From Siphonodentalium dalli (Eukaryota > Mollusca > Scaphopoda > Gadilida > Siphonodentaliidae), in assembly GCA_032622095.1 (NCBI GenBank), contig CP136062.1, positions 142,308,351-142,372,350 on the forward strand: a stretch of DNA of 64,000 bases. Reading direction: 5' to 3'. Below, piece by piece: positions 22,968-33,285 of this stretch; the stretch's first letter is position 1; every line of letters begins with the position of its first letter. A program made the translations under genes and the position numbers. The notes below the pieces were generated by a model, which saw only the letters and a list, made by a program, of their open reading frames with translations, searched no databases and was not told the origin of the DNA.

Positions 22968-23433
22968 CCCTTTGAGTGCCACGGGCCGATCTCATCGGCC
23001 ATAATTTACGGTGTGTAAAATCGGCCCTAAAAAAATAAAAATAAGATTTTTTTTTTTTTTTTAGGGTTGAATTTTTTTGGGTATGCTTAAGCATGCTATA
23101 GCGAATTTAAAAACAAACTGGATAACACCTTAGGGGCATGTTATAACTCAAAACTATCACCAAGTATTCATAGTAATAATTTTGATGCCCATAAAAAACA
23201 TAAGATTCCCTGGCACTAAACCTACTAAATAAGTCTGTTAAAGAATATAAGAAAAAATTATTAAAATTGTAAAAAATTGTAAAAAATAATAACAAAAGAT
23301 GAAAAATTGTTAGGCCAATGCATTTTCTTATATATGCGAGGCGACTTATGGTCGACTCGCATATATAAGAGAATTCATTGGCACACGGTATATGGGTTGA
23401 TACAAAAATCGGACCTGGCACTGAAATGGTTAA
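22964..23433. mobile_element. TTAA MITE (family A), long form
   Basis: The left end TTAA-CCCTTTGAGTGCCA and the right end TGGCACTGAAATGG-TTAA are inverted. The interior includes 'GGTATGCTTAAGCATGC', a unique body and then the hairpin built on GCATTTTCTTATATATGCG and its complement. The same body recurs at 26936-27378. It is non-coding. TTAA ends beginning CCC suggest a piggyBac-type mobiliser. Confidence 0.8.
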
Positions 23434-23549
23434 GGACATCTGTTATGGTAATAATGGCCACAGGCAACTGAACTTAAACTCAGAGCTAGCTGATGCAGAG
23501 GTGGATGATCATTTTGGCTACAGAAACAGGAAATTGACTTTATGTGGTC

Positions 23550-23829
23550 TTAACCCTTTCAGTGCCAGGGGCCGATCTCATCGGCCCTAATTTACGGTCT
23601 GTAAAATCGGCCCTAAAAAAATATAAAAATAAAAAACCTTTTTTTTTTTTAGATTTTAAAAAAATTATTAAAATTGTAAAAAATTGTAAAAAATAATAAC
23701 AAATGATGAAAAATTGTTAGGCCAATGCATTGCGAGGCGACCTATGGTCGACTCGCATATATAAGAGAATGCATTGGCACATGGTATATGGGTCGATACA
23801 AAAATCGGACCTGGCACTCAAAGGGTTAA
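23550..23829. mobile_element. TTAA MITE (family A), internally deleted
   Basis: This copy has the same termini and 'GCCGATCTCATCGGCC' subterminal palindrome as the 22964 copy. Most of the unique body is missing, and the left arm of the internal hairpin is shortened. TTAA occurs at both ends (23550-23553, 23826-23829). Its right end lies 17 bp from the ZDHHC-like exon at 23846. Confidence 0.78.
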
Positions 23830-23845
23830 TGAGTAGTTAACTCAC

Positions 23846-23927
23846 CTTTCCAGTTCCTTCCCAAACAGGTGATGAAATGGTTGATGGCGAGGTATATTGA
23901 ATGTACAGATATGAGACATATATACAC
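23846..23927 (-). CDS. ZDHHC3/7: ZDHHC3/7-like palmitoyltransferase, exon with TM3 (partial gene)
   Basis: This 82-bp minus-strand exon follows a TTTTTCCAG acceptor and is followed by a GTGAGT donor (23840-23845). It encodes 27 codons plus one base: VYICLISVHSIYLAINHFI, then TCLGRNWK. This corresponds to the third transmembrane helix and the following luminal loop in ZDHHC3/7 (human MYIALISLHALI... pattern). It enters in phase 0, matching the exit phase of the exon at 40504-40600. It leaves one base that joins the two leading bases of the 22128-22258 exon. The phases agree at both junctions, which strongly supports a single spliced gene. The intron towards 40.5 kb is about 16.6 kb and contains the Academ-like transposon and several MITEs. 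Confidence 0.88.
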
Positions 23928-24110
23928 CTGGAAAAAGAAATAGTAGAAATTAGGCAATATTAAATAAATAACTAGATTCCAATCTAGTCTGTGTAAACAT
24001 ATACACTCGGAGTAATTACTGACTTGCAGAGTCTATCGTAGTCTCATCGACTGTCAGTTCTAGGACAGGGTGCTTGTTTTTCCCAAAATTACGTCACAGT
24101 GTGTTATGTA

Positions 24111-25241
24111 TTAAAGACATATTATGTACTTGTTCGGGAGTGTGAAACTGATAAGTTAGTATTCAGGCACTATAACAACTGGAGGACTGTATTACAGGGA
24201 CCAGCCGAGGGGGCGACATAGGCGAAATAGTCGCCCTAGAGCCGCCAATTTCGCCCTACTAAGGCTCTAGGGCGAAGTTGAAGTCTCCTTGTAAAAAAAA
24301 AAAAATATATATAATAATAGTTATAGTATAATATAGGACCATGACATAGGAAATACATTTGGCACTTAGAATGGCATATGATGAATATATTGTCCAACTT
24401 GGTTTTGTCTTAATTAGTGTATTGACACCTGTTATTCAATCCATTAGTGGCCATAGTGGGGCCCTAGTTATCACACATGTGTACCATGGACACTCCAAGG
24501 TAGATTGTTATGAAATTAAACACACAAGTCAGTATATGTCACACCTACTGAAGCCTGTTGTATTGCTGGTGGATTAAGCTGAGAGTTTATTTGGTGGTGT
24601 AAATGATCATAATATAGGATCAATACTTATTTTGCTATAATCAATAATTTTGTGTTTACTATTACAAATTATTTACTAAGTACATTCACATATTAAGAGG
24701 ATAACTTTTTGATTATCAATATATGTTTGTTATTAATAATTATTATTCATTCAAATTTATTGACAAAACAGCCTAGTTTTAACCCCCAAAAAAGAAAACA
24801 ATCCGGTAATATAATTGATAATTGAGACTTTGAGTCTCCCCACTTCTCCCTATTTTCCCCTGACTTCTCCCTAAAATCTCCAGAGGGAGAAGTCACTTCT
24901 CCCTAAAATTAGACCCCTGGCTGGTCCCTGGACTGTAACATTCTACTAAGTACATGTACTAACATCGCTGAAAATTTGCAGCAAATCGACCATACCACTT
25001 CATAGAAAACATCGTTTGAACTACGCTCAATTGTAAATATTTACTACTCGATTCAGGACGCAACTATCGGCGATAAACTAATGAAAACGATTTCGTCATC
25101 GAGAATCACTGCATCTAATTCATAAATAAGAATGACAGTGTGTATTGTCAATTTGGATATACTATTTGTAAAAAAATTACTACTTTGAACAACAACCATT
25201 TCTTTTGGATCACCATACTGGAGTGTTTCACATCACTTTAA
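24111..25241. mobile_element. TTAA-bounded repeat (family K), interrupted by a hAT-like element
   Basis: The two outer parts (24111-24192 and 24931-25241) together match the uninterrupted copy at 60807-61185. Shared landmarks include 'AAGACATATTATGTACT', 'AAACTGATAAGTTAGTATTC', 'CAAATCGACCATACCACT' and 'GGAGTGTTTCACATCAC'. Both copies start and end at TTAA. No coding content is seen. Confidence 0.7.
24195..24930. mobile_element. Non-autonomous hAT-like insertion
   Basis: The ends are inverted: CAGGGACCAGCC at 24195 and GGCTGGTCCCTG finishing at 24930. The flanks GACTGTAT (24185-24192) and GACTGTAA (24931-24938) agree at 7 of 8 bases, suggesting the 8-bp target duplication of hAT elements, though two extra bases lie before the left terminus. 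The element interrupts family K, whose other copy lacks it. The 736-bp interior has inverted subterminal text (CGCCCTAGAGCC / GGCTCTAGGGCG; CTTCTCCCTA / GGGAGAAGT) and no transposase. Confidence 0.7.
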
Positions 25242-25339
25242 TCCTTTCTATTAGACGCTGTCATCTTAGAGAAAGTTCTGATTGGCGTTAATGACTTAGA
25301 AACCTTTGGGGTTCGGAAATAGAAACTCTATGGCAAGTA

Positions 25340-25540
25340 TTGGTAAGCAAACCCACTATTATAAGGTAAATATGGGTGTAAGCAGCTATTAGTGATCAGA
25401 CCCACTATTCTATATGTGGGTCAGTGTACAGCAGGTATTGGTAATTAGACACACTGTTATACAGTATATGTGGGTGTATGGCAGCTATTGGTAATCAGTC
25501 CCACTAATATATGGGTCTGATATTTACTGAGACTGATTCT
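25340..25540 (+). repeat. Short tandem repeat, about 60-bp period
   Basis: Variants of 'GTATTGGTAATCAGACCCACTA' and 'TATATGTGGGTGTA...GCAGC' recur four times. The units are diverged. No gene is present. Confidence 0.65.
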
Positions 25541-25839
25541 CATCCATTTTTGAAAATTGAGGCAGGTAAGCAAATTTTATTTTGTATTCTTGCCAATGTA
25601 AATAGTTACAGCTAGTTCTGGAAATTGAAACAGTAAGTTCTACCATTTAAAAGCTAGCATACCTTTCAAACTGCCCAATCGCAACTTGACAAAATTGGAG
25701 TGATTAAGGAGTTATTGCAAAGTTGCTTAACAATACCGGTAACAGTTCAGATATAAACAAAATTACATGAAAATTATCCAAAAGATAAATATTTGGGAAC
25801 AGGACCAAGGTTAAGTAAGGTCATGAATATCTATAAATT

Positions 25840-26101
25840 TTATTATATAGATGAATAACTCTAAAATGGGAAAATCTGGAAAAATCGATTGAATGCCCTC
25901 ACAGTAGTAAACATGCATATCAAATTTCATTCAGATACGACAACTGGTGTTTGAGATATATATGTCCGCGGATGGAGTGACGGATTGAAAAATGGAGGGA
26001 TAGATGTCCAGATAGACGGATGGACCGTTGGTTGGACGGATGGAAGGACAGACGAGGTCAATCCAGTATACCCCCATTCTCTGCGAGAGTGGGGGTTTAA
26101 T
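25840..26101 (+). repeat. Interspersed repeat, GACGGATGGA...AGTATACCCCC type
   Basis: The segment runs from 'AACTCTAAAATGGGAAAA' through 'CATATCAAATTTCATTCAGATACG' to a GATGGA/GACGGA-rich stretch and 'TCAATCCAGTATACCCCC'. The same order of phrases appears at 37575-38262 and, partly, at 61905-62420. It is a widespread non-coding repeat of this genome. Confidence 0.6.
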
Positions 26102-26169
26102 AAGCTTTCTAAATAGAGATATACATGCACTAATTTGAACCCATTCAACATGAAAACAGATTTTACCCC

Positions 26170-26435
26170 ATTAACCCTGTCTTACTAAATGCATTCTCCA
26201 TTCCAGTATATATTAGAATGGTCTATTATTATTCATTTGAGGAGTGTTCAGGAAAAATGAGCAGATGACAGACAGACAAAAGATAATACAAGTGAAGAAG
26301 AATTTTCCTATACATTGGTGGGAAATGTTCAGATAACAAGGGCAACAAACGACCTATGGAAGTCGTTTGTTGAACTTATTATCTGAACATTTCCTAAGGG
26401 AACTACTCATCAATGAGTATTTAGTCTAGAAAGTG
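26170..26435. mobile_element. TTAA MITE (family C), damaged right end
   Basis: The left end TTAA-CCCTGTCTTACTAAATGCATTCTCC is related to 38345 and 40741. The interior contains a strong hairpin at 26326-26394 (GAAATGTTCAGATAA ... TTATCTGAACATTTC). The right end 'GGAACTACTCATCAATGAG' is as in the 38345 copy, but the terminal CCC/TTAA is mutated. Confidence 0.55.
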
Positions 26436-26474
26436 TAAACAAATATTTCAGTAAGAAAATCAGGTTATTGGCTA

Positions 26475-26605
26475 TACAGTAATGCCCTAAATAATAGACT
26501 CCTTAACCACAGCAGAATTATGGGTAATTTTTCAGGATTTAGTCGGAAATATGGCTTGTTGCCATTGATCGGAAAGCTCTCAGTTGATTATTTAGGGCAT
26601 TACTG
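26475..26605. mobile_element. TA-flanked MITE (family T), right arm deleted
   Basis: The complete left arm from TA-CAGTAATGCCC runs through 'GGAAAGCTCTCAGT' and is followed directly by the right terminus 'TGATTATTTAGGGCATTACTG'. Most of the right arm is missing, a typical deletion of a palindrome. Confidence 0.75.
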
Positions 26606-26935
26606 TTCTAAAGTTCTAAGATACTAAGTTTTAATATTAATTTGACTCATATCAATCTCAAATGTGAAACAAAAATTCCAATCACAGCAAATTCTTACTA
26701 TCAATCATGCTATATATTACTTGGGCCACAAAATAATTAGAAACAAACCAATATATATTAGACATGGCAACATTGTACATCATGTTCAGATTCTAGGAAG
26801 ATCTCAACAATATTACTGCAATATTGGATTATTGGCTCCGACAGAAATGAATTGCTTGTCCTTGGTCAACTCAATCATAAAGTCTGATGGTCAAAGATAA
26901 GTACGACCTACTTGTTTGGTAACAAGCTGTCTGTC

Positions 26936-27378
26936 TTAACCCTTTCAGTGCCAGGGGCCAATCTCATCAGCCCTAATTTACGGTCTGTAAAATCGGCCCT
27001 AAAAAATTTAAAAATAAATGTTTATTTGTTTTTAGATTTTTTTTGGGGTATGCTTAAGCATGCTATAGCGAATTTAAAAACAAACTGGATAAAACCTTAG
27101 GGGCATGTTATAACTCAAAACTATCACCAAGTATTCATAGTAATAATTTTGATGCCCATGAAAAACGTAAGATTCCCTGGCAATAAACCTACAAAATAAG
27201 TCTGTTAAAGAATATAAGAAAAAATTAATTAAAATTGTAAAAAATTGTAAAAAATAATAACAAATGATGAAAAATTGTTATGCCAATGCATTCTCTTATA
27301 TATGCATATATAAGAGAATGCATTGGCACAGGGTATATGGGTTGATACAAAAATCGGACCTGGCACTGAAAGGGTTAA
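26936..27378. mobile_element. TTAA MITE (family A), long form
   Basis: TTAA-CCCTTTCAGTGCCAGG at the left and CCTGGCACTGAAAGGG-TTAA at the right are perfect inverted ends. The body matches 22964-23433, including 'GGTATGCTTAAGCATGCTAT'. The internal hairpin has lost its central loop. It ends 73 bp before the Academ-like transposon. Confidence 0.8.
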
Positions 27379-27451
27379 GTTATGCCTCTGTATATTATCA
27401 ACTTGTCGGAATTCAATGAGTGCTCTGTTACGTATATTGTCTAAAAGCCTG

Positions 27452-27588
27452 TAGTCCAGGCACATTAGACATAAAAATGAGAAAGTAAGGAAAAAAATCG
27501 GAGAAAGCTGATTTTTTTATATGTTTCCGGGACACACATTGCGGATAAAGTGTGAAAAGTCCCCGCGAATCCGAGTTGAGCTTTTTTA
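27452..27588 (+). repeat. Left terminal inverted repeat of the Academ-like element
   Basis: It begins TAGTCCAGGCACATTAG. The second conserved block (AAAAAAATCGGAGAAAGCTG) is at about 27493-27514 and the third (AATCCGAGTTGAGCTTTTTT) at 27569-27587. Between blocks it is diverged from the right repeat, so the conserved blocks are the likely transposase recognition sites. Confidence 0.8.
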
Positions 27589-28458
27589 GTTATAGCGTTT
27601 TTTTGATGAAAAAAAAAATTGAAAAAAAAATTCGACCCAGCTCCATATTTCTCATTCTTATTCGCCTTAGTAGGGTGAGAATCATAAATATCGTGCTGAA
27701 TTATATTGAGAATACATATCCCCAACAGAAAATGCCAACTTTGTACCAATCCTCACACTCAATGGTGAAATATTCACGAAAATGTACAAAATTACGAAAA
27801 AAAAATTAATTGTTTTCATACACACAACGGTACACAACGTCCATTAAATCAAATCTACGACTACTTTGGGAGTTAAATTATATATCAAAAATTGCAGAAA
27901 AGCAGTGGCTTTATAATGATATATAACAATAGTCATTTATTCCATAATGAACTGGTGAAACGTGTGAAATATTAACCATACCCCCTAAACTCAAATTCAA
28001 ACGGCATCGACTTTTCTCATTCAATTTCCTGATGAAAGTCGTTCAAGGCTATTTTGCATCAAAAAGAGCGTTGTTCGCCTACACTCAAGATGCATTGGCA
28101 TGTAATGTGTGCACGCCCTTTATAAACAAATTTGTTACGACAACGCTCTTTAATTCCGCATTCCAGGTCTGTCCATTGCACAATTTGCTCTGTTCAGTAT
28201 TGGACACTCCGCATTTGATGCCTAGATATTGAAACCAATGATCCCTTGATAGATACATATGTAATTTTGCCTGTTGTTGATTATTAGAGTCTTGTGTTAT
28301 TTGTAGAACTGATCAGTTATGTTGTTGGCATATCACTTAGCGTTACCTGTTGATACCTTACGGTGACAACGACGCAGGTCCGCACATTGATATCTGTTCT
28401 GTGGTATTGTACTTGAGTTTATTGTGTCTATCATCTTTTTTCTGTTGTGACTTTGGCA

Positions 28459-31400
28459 ATGGATAAATGTATCAAATGTAACGATGAGTTGACCGGCTCG
28501 TCCGGAATAACTACACTTGGTGAGCGGGGTATAGAAAAGTTGGTTGCTGTAAGCGTCGAGCTTGGCGATAATCTTTTTGCCGGTTCGAAGAAACCCACAG
28601 TTGGTGAGAAAATTCACAGATTCTGCTACAAGAATTATACACGGGAAAGTTCTGTAAGAAAAAGTAAGAGAATGTCTCTAGATGCAGCTGAATCTGACGA
28701 AGCTGGTCCATCTATGACAAAAAAATTGCGCTCTGATCAATATGCTTTCAATTTTAAACTCCATTGTCTGTTCTGTGGAGAATCCGCCGACAAACAAACT
28801 CATATACCCGTTCAACATAGAAGAGAAGTCCACACCGTTGAAACATTGACTCTTGTTGATAGTATCAGAACCCGTTGTTTGAAACGTAGTGATGAATGGG
28901 GTGAGTCTGTACTTACTCGGATCGGTCGTGCTATCGATCTAGTGGCCGAGGAAGGTCGGTATCACCATGATTGCTGGACAGGATTTGTCAGAGATAAGCC
29001 TGAGCGAACTCTTTCACGGGGTAGGCCTGTTGCAGACAAGAAAGCACTTGCATTCCATGAATTGTGTACCTTTATGGAGAACAGCGATGAGTGTCAGTTT
29101 TCCTTGAGCGAATTGGCAGAGACGTTTGAATCGTATCTTGGTGACGAAGTCGGTTACACAATTAAACATCTTAAAACCAAACTGCTTGAGCATTTCGGTA
29201 GTAGAATCTCTATTACAACACTGAGGTCCCTAAAAAATGTTGTCACATTCAGAGATTCATCAGACAAAATACTATATGATTCGTGGTACTCAGACAAATG
29301 TACCAATGAAACTGATGAACGTATGCGCATCGTCAAGAAAGCATCGGCTATAGTCCGCGATGATATTCGGTCAACCATTTACGAGTGTGACGTTTATCCC
29401 AAACCCGATTCGTTATCTGTATCTAGTGATCTACTACCCGATACACTCCAAACCTTGTTACAAGGGATTGTTGCTCCGTCGCAGCGTGGGCAAAACATCC
29501 AAGCCAACCAGAGACGCGTGACAGCCATAGGTCAGTCTCTAATAAGTTCTTGTCGGCCCCGTTCATTCTTGTCACCAGTATTATTGTCGGTAGCAGTTTA
29601 CATACATAGGAAATTCGCATCTAGGGAATTGATCGACATTCTGAATGGACTAATGTTCTCTTCTAGCTACCGGGAAGTTCAACAATACGTTCATTCTGTC
29701 ATGATAAGCAAAGGTCCGTCGCCTAGACTTGCGAACTTCACACAATTCGTTTTCGATAGCGCCGATTGTAATGTGCGCACGCTAGATGGCAAGAATACTT
29801 TCCATAGTATGGGAGGCATCGCCTGTATAACTCCAAGCAGAGATCACACAGAAGAGTCTCCGATAAAACGACTAACTGGTGATCATTCGAATATTGGCTC
29901 TGGTGAATTCGGGTACATCCCTTTGAAAGGTTACAGTAAACCAAGCAAATCGGGTCTTGACGAAATTGTGATGAAGGATTTATCAACATTGGGTGAATCT
30001 GATCCGAAAAATTTGAAACTCGCAAAAACAGTCGACAGTCTTTGGTCTTTGACGCATGTACTGAGAGTACCTTGCCCATCTTGGGCTGGATATATGCACA
30101 TTGTCACATCATCAGATGATTATGAAACAAGTGATGTCGAGATACTTCCCTTTATTAATTTTGATCCATCCAACCCGAGCACAATTTACACTGCTCTCAT
30201 GTTTGCACAAACTGAATGTGAGAAACAGGGACTGAACGTTTGTCCAGTGACGTTTGACCAACCACTTTATATCAAAGCAGTGGAGATTGTGTCTTCGTCA
30301 GATAAGTTGACAAAAGTTTTCGTTAGACTCGGCGGCTTCCATATGATTATGTCATATTTAGGGGCAATTGGTTCGATCATGGCTGGTAGCGGCTTGGATG
30401 AACTTTGGAGGACTGTTTATGCTGGTGGGTCAATCCATCATTTGATCAGTGGTCATGCATATTCAAGAGCAGTTCGTGCCCATTTGCTAACACAAATTGC
30501 CATTACAAAACTTGTGTTTGAAGAAAGCCGAACACTAGATAACATAGACTGCACAGAAGTCAATGAAATATTCTGTGGACTTGCCAGAGGTGACTGTACA
30601 ACAGCTGACGCTGTCAATCAAGAAAGTGTCAACCATCTACTGTCAAAATTACACGAACTGCTCCAGAATGCGTCCGTAGGACGCACAGGAAAGCTTTGGG
30701 TACAATACTACGAGCAAATAGGTCTTCTCCAGTTGTTCTTGAGAGCAGAGCGCACAGGCGACTGGGAACTCCACACATATTGTGTTCGCAATATGATTCC
30801 AGTATTTCACGCAGGTGGTCATTTTGCATACGCAAAAAGTTCTCATCTCTATTTGCAGCAGATGAATGAGCTAACAGAAATAATGCAACAGGATGATTTG
30901 AAGTTGTTCACTGAGAAAGGTTACTTTACCATAAGGCGCTCAGATAAATTCTGGGACGGGATATATTCTGATCAGACCATAGAGCAGTGTTTAATGAGAA
31001 TGTTCAAGCTCCCTGGTGGTCTCACACATGGCAGGGGAATAACCGATAGCACTGTTGCGAAATGGGTACATGGACTACCTCTTTGCCTTCCGATATGTAA
31101 TGCTCTCGAAAATTTTGTTAATGTTCACACTGGTCATGGCGAACAACATCGGGATCTCCGTCAAAGTTCACAATTGACTGATGCCAATGATATCACCAAA
31201 TTATTGAACTGGCTCAGAGTGCATTCCCCCTTTCAGATTAGAGATCCACTACAATTAGTCTCTATAGCGACCGGGTTTGTGGCCGACGAAACTGTGAACT
31301 GTGACCAAGTTCGCAAAATTGGTGAATGTTGCGTATCGAATGTTGTAAGCAAAACGTTCAACAGCATCAAACTACGACGTGTTGACACTGTGAAGTCTTT

Positions 31401-32793
31401 CGCATCGATGGCAAATAGCATCAAAGTCCGTGGAAGTAAGGTAGTGATTGACCCCACAATTCTGTTCAACCGCATCACATGTGTTATTCAGTCACAAGCC
31501 GAGATGGAAGAGTATCTCAAATATGAACTCACCCCGAAACCAACAGCATTGTTTGATTCTGCTGGAATGAGGAAGACACAGAAAAGCACGCTCGGTAAGA
31601 TCCTCAAAACATACGGTTCCGAGCAAACTAAAATTCCAGAACATTCTCTGTTTGTTGTAGATGGTGGATTTTTATTGAGGGCAGTTGTATGGCCTAAACA
31701 GTCGTCATATAAGGACATATGTACATCATATTCCAATTATCTAGTGAGACATTTTGGGGCGAACGTCGTGGTTGTTTTTGATGGTTATGCTTGTACAATG
31801 TCGACAAAGGGCATGGAACAAGCCCGTAGATCTAAAAACAGGTATTCCACAGCCACCACACCCCAATCCGATTTCCTTGCAAATGCCAAGAACAAAACCC
31901 AACTGATCGATCTTCTAATGCAGGAGCTATCTGCTATCAATATTCAGTCCAAGCAGGCCGAGGCTGATGCTGATGTACTGATAGCCGAAACTGCACTTGA
32001 CATCGCTCAAGATGACAACAATGTTGTCGTTGTGGGAACAGACACAGACTTGTTAGTCATTCTTACCTCTCGAGTTCAACCGGGATGTAATATTCACATG
32101 ATGTATTCCATTACCCAAAACTTACTAGTTTCAGTTAGTGAAATAGCAACCAAAATGGGTGACCATAGAAGCAACCTCCTTGTAGCACATTCTATAAGTG
32201 GTTGTGACACTACTTCTGCACTCTTTCGAGTTGGTAAGAAGAAAGTATTCAGTACAATTGTCTCCGATGTTACTAGCGACTCACAACAGTATGTCAACAC
32301 AATTTTGGCGGATGACAGTACACCAAGTGCAGTAGCCGCTGCCGGGGAACAACTTCTCCTGATCTTATACGGGAGTAAAACTGTTTCCTCTCTCGACCAA
32401 TATAGATATGTCACTTACAAGCGTTATGTTGCAAAATCTAAACTGAATAAACCCATCGACCTAGCCTCACTCCCACCAAGCAGCGATGCTGCACAACAAC
32501 ATGTCTACAGATGTTATCTCCAGGTCCAACAATGGCTGGGCACTTCGCTTCCTCCGACGGATTGGGGGTGGTCGCTAGACAATGGACTTCTTGTACCGAC
32601 TGCAGCCACAAAGCCATGTGCCCCCGATAACCTACTGAATCTGATCAGTTGTGGTTGCAAGAGTGCTTGTACAAAAAGGTGTGGGTGTAAGAAGGCAGGA
32701 CTCTCTTGCTCAGGTTTGTGTAATTGCAGTTCGGATTCTTGTAACAACCACAGAAACACTGTCCTGTCGGAAATTTCTGAGTTCGATGAATAA
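28459..32793 (+). CDS. Academ-like transposase with PIN/XPG nuclease and CXC domains
   Basis: This is a single 1444-codon ORF. ATG at 28459 sits in good context (GCAATGG), and the reading frame's extension upstream to GTG 28447 is not a eukaryotic start. N-terminal zinc-binding motifs are CxxC at 4-7 with HxxC at 53-56, and CxxC at 103-106 with HHDC at 169-172. The core (about 430-900) holds the phrases FDSADCNVRTLDGKNTFH (from 432), LGGFHMIMSYLGAIG (from 624), HAGGHFAYAKSSHLYL (from 784) and SDKFW...TIEQCL, with D433, D443 and E842 among candidate catalytic acids. A PIN/FEN1-like nuclease follows: D1068 in VVDGG, D1108 in VVFDGY, E1168/D1170/D1172 in EADAD, D1195/D1197 in GTDTD and D1250 in SGCDTTS. 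The C-terminus (about 1398-1432) is a CXC cysteine cluster like tesmin/TSO1. The acidic set looks complete, so nuclease activity is plausible. Expected role: excision and integration of its own element in the nucleus. No AATAAA was noticed downstream. Confidence 0.85.
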   Translation: MDKCIKCNDELTGSSGITTLGERGIEKLVAVSVELGDNLFAGSKKPTVGEKIHRFCYKNYTRESSVRKSKRMSLDAAESDEAGPSMTKKLRSDQYAFNFKLHCLFCGESADKQTHIPVQHRREVHTVETLTLVDSIRTRCLKRSDEWGESVLTRIGRAIDLVAEEGRYHHDCWTGFVRDKPERTLSRGRPVADKKALAFHELCTFMENSDECQFSLSELAETFESYLGDEVGYTIKHLKTKLLEHFGSRISITTLRSLKNVVTFRDSSDKILYDSWYSDKCTNETDERMRIVKKASAIVRDDIRSTIYECDVYPKPDSLSVSSDLLPDTLQTLLQGIVAPSQRGQNIQANQRRVTAIGQSLISSCRPRSFLSPVLLSVAVYIHRKFASRELIDILNGLMFSSSYREVQQYVHSVMISKGPSPRLANFTQFVFDSADCNVRTLDGKNTFHSMGGIACITPSRDHTEESPIKRLTGDHSNIGSGEFGYIPLKGYSKPSKSGLDEIVMKDLSTLGESDPKNLKLAKTVDSLWSLTHVLRVPCPSWAGYMHIVTSSDDYETSDVEILPFINFDPSNPSTIYTALMFAQTECEKQGLNVCPVTFDQPLYIKAVEIVSSSDKLTKVFVRLGGFHMIMSYLGAIGSIMAGSGLDELWRTVYAGGSIHHLISGHAYSRAVRAHLLTQIAITKLVFEESRTLDNIDCTEVNEIFCGLARGDCTTADAVNQESVNHLLSKLHELLQNASVGRTGKLWVQYYEQIGLLQLFLRAERTGDWELHTYCVRNMIPVFHAGGHFAYAKSSHLYLQQMNELTEIMQQDDLKLFTEKGYFTIRRSDKFWDGIYSDQTIEQCLMRMFKLPGGLTHGRGITDSTVAKWVHGLPLCLPICNALENFVNVHTGHGEQHRDLRQSSQLTDANDITKLLNWLRVHSPFQIRDPLQLVSIATGFVADETVNCDQVRKIGECCVSNVVSKTFNSIKLRRVDTVKSFASMANSIKVRGSKVVIDPTILFNRITCVIQSQAEMEEYLKYELTPKPTALFDSAGMRKTQKSTLGKILKTYGSEQTKIPEHSLFVVDGGFLLRAVVWPKQSSYKDICTSYSNYLVRHFGANVVVVFDGYACTMSTKGMEQARRSKNRYSTATTPQSDFLANAKNKTQLIDLLMQELSAINIQSKQAEADADVLIAETALDIAQDDNNVVVVGTDTDLLVILTSRVQPGCNIHMMYSITQNLLVSVSEIATKMGDHRSNLLVAHSISGCDTTSALFRVGKKKVFSTIVSDVTSDSQQYVNTILADDSTPSAVAAAGEQLLLILYGSKTVSSLDQYRYVTYKRYVAKSKLNKPIDLASLPPSSDAAQQHVYRCYLQVQQWLGTSLPPTDWGWSLDNGLLVPTAATKPCAPDNLLNLISCGCKSACTKRCGCKKAGLSCSGLCNCSSDSCNNHRNTVLSEISEFDE

Positions 32794-33285
32794 TATGTAT
32801 ATAGGTCATGTCATTTCTGTATATAGCGTTGATAATAGTCAATGTAACTTAATCCATGTTGATTGATTTGTACATCGAAAATAGTTGAGTTCTCATGCTG
32901 ACGAATTTTATGCCAAAAGGGGAACTCGGCCAGAAGCAGAGGGGGTCTTCCATAATGTCTATTTTGTAAGCAATGATAAAAGTCTTCAAATGGTGGTGGA
33001 TTTTTTATCGTCTGTCCAACTAACATCCCGTTCTGTACTACGACCCTTTGGGCAAATCCGTTAGGAAAATCGAAATTTTTTGCGTAAATCCGATACTTTT
33101 TGGTGAATTTTCAATAATTTTTCGCAGAAATTGTCACAGAATGCACATTTTCCTCTAGGTAAATGTATATTAGACATTATGTAGCTCGAAATACGCGTAA
33201 ACAAAAAATACAGTTGGATCAATTCGAGGTTACAAAGTTCGTGCGATTTTTTTAGATTTTTTTCAAACGCGTTTTCGAAAAAAGG

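Noticed and set aside
28447-28458. GTG start giving four extra residues to the transposase
   Set aside because: GTG is not a normal eukaryotic start. ATG at 28459 has a good context and precedes the first CxxC motif.
28511-32842. Numerous ORFs of 65-113 codons antisense or out of frame to the 1444-codon ORF
   Set aside because: They are shadows of the long coding frame without independent similarity.
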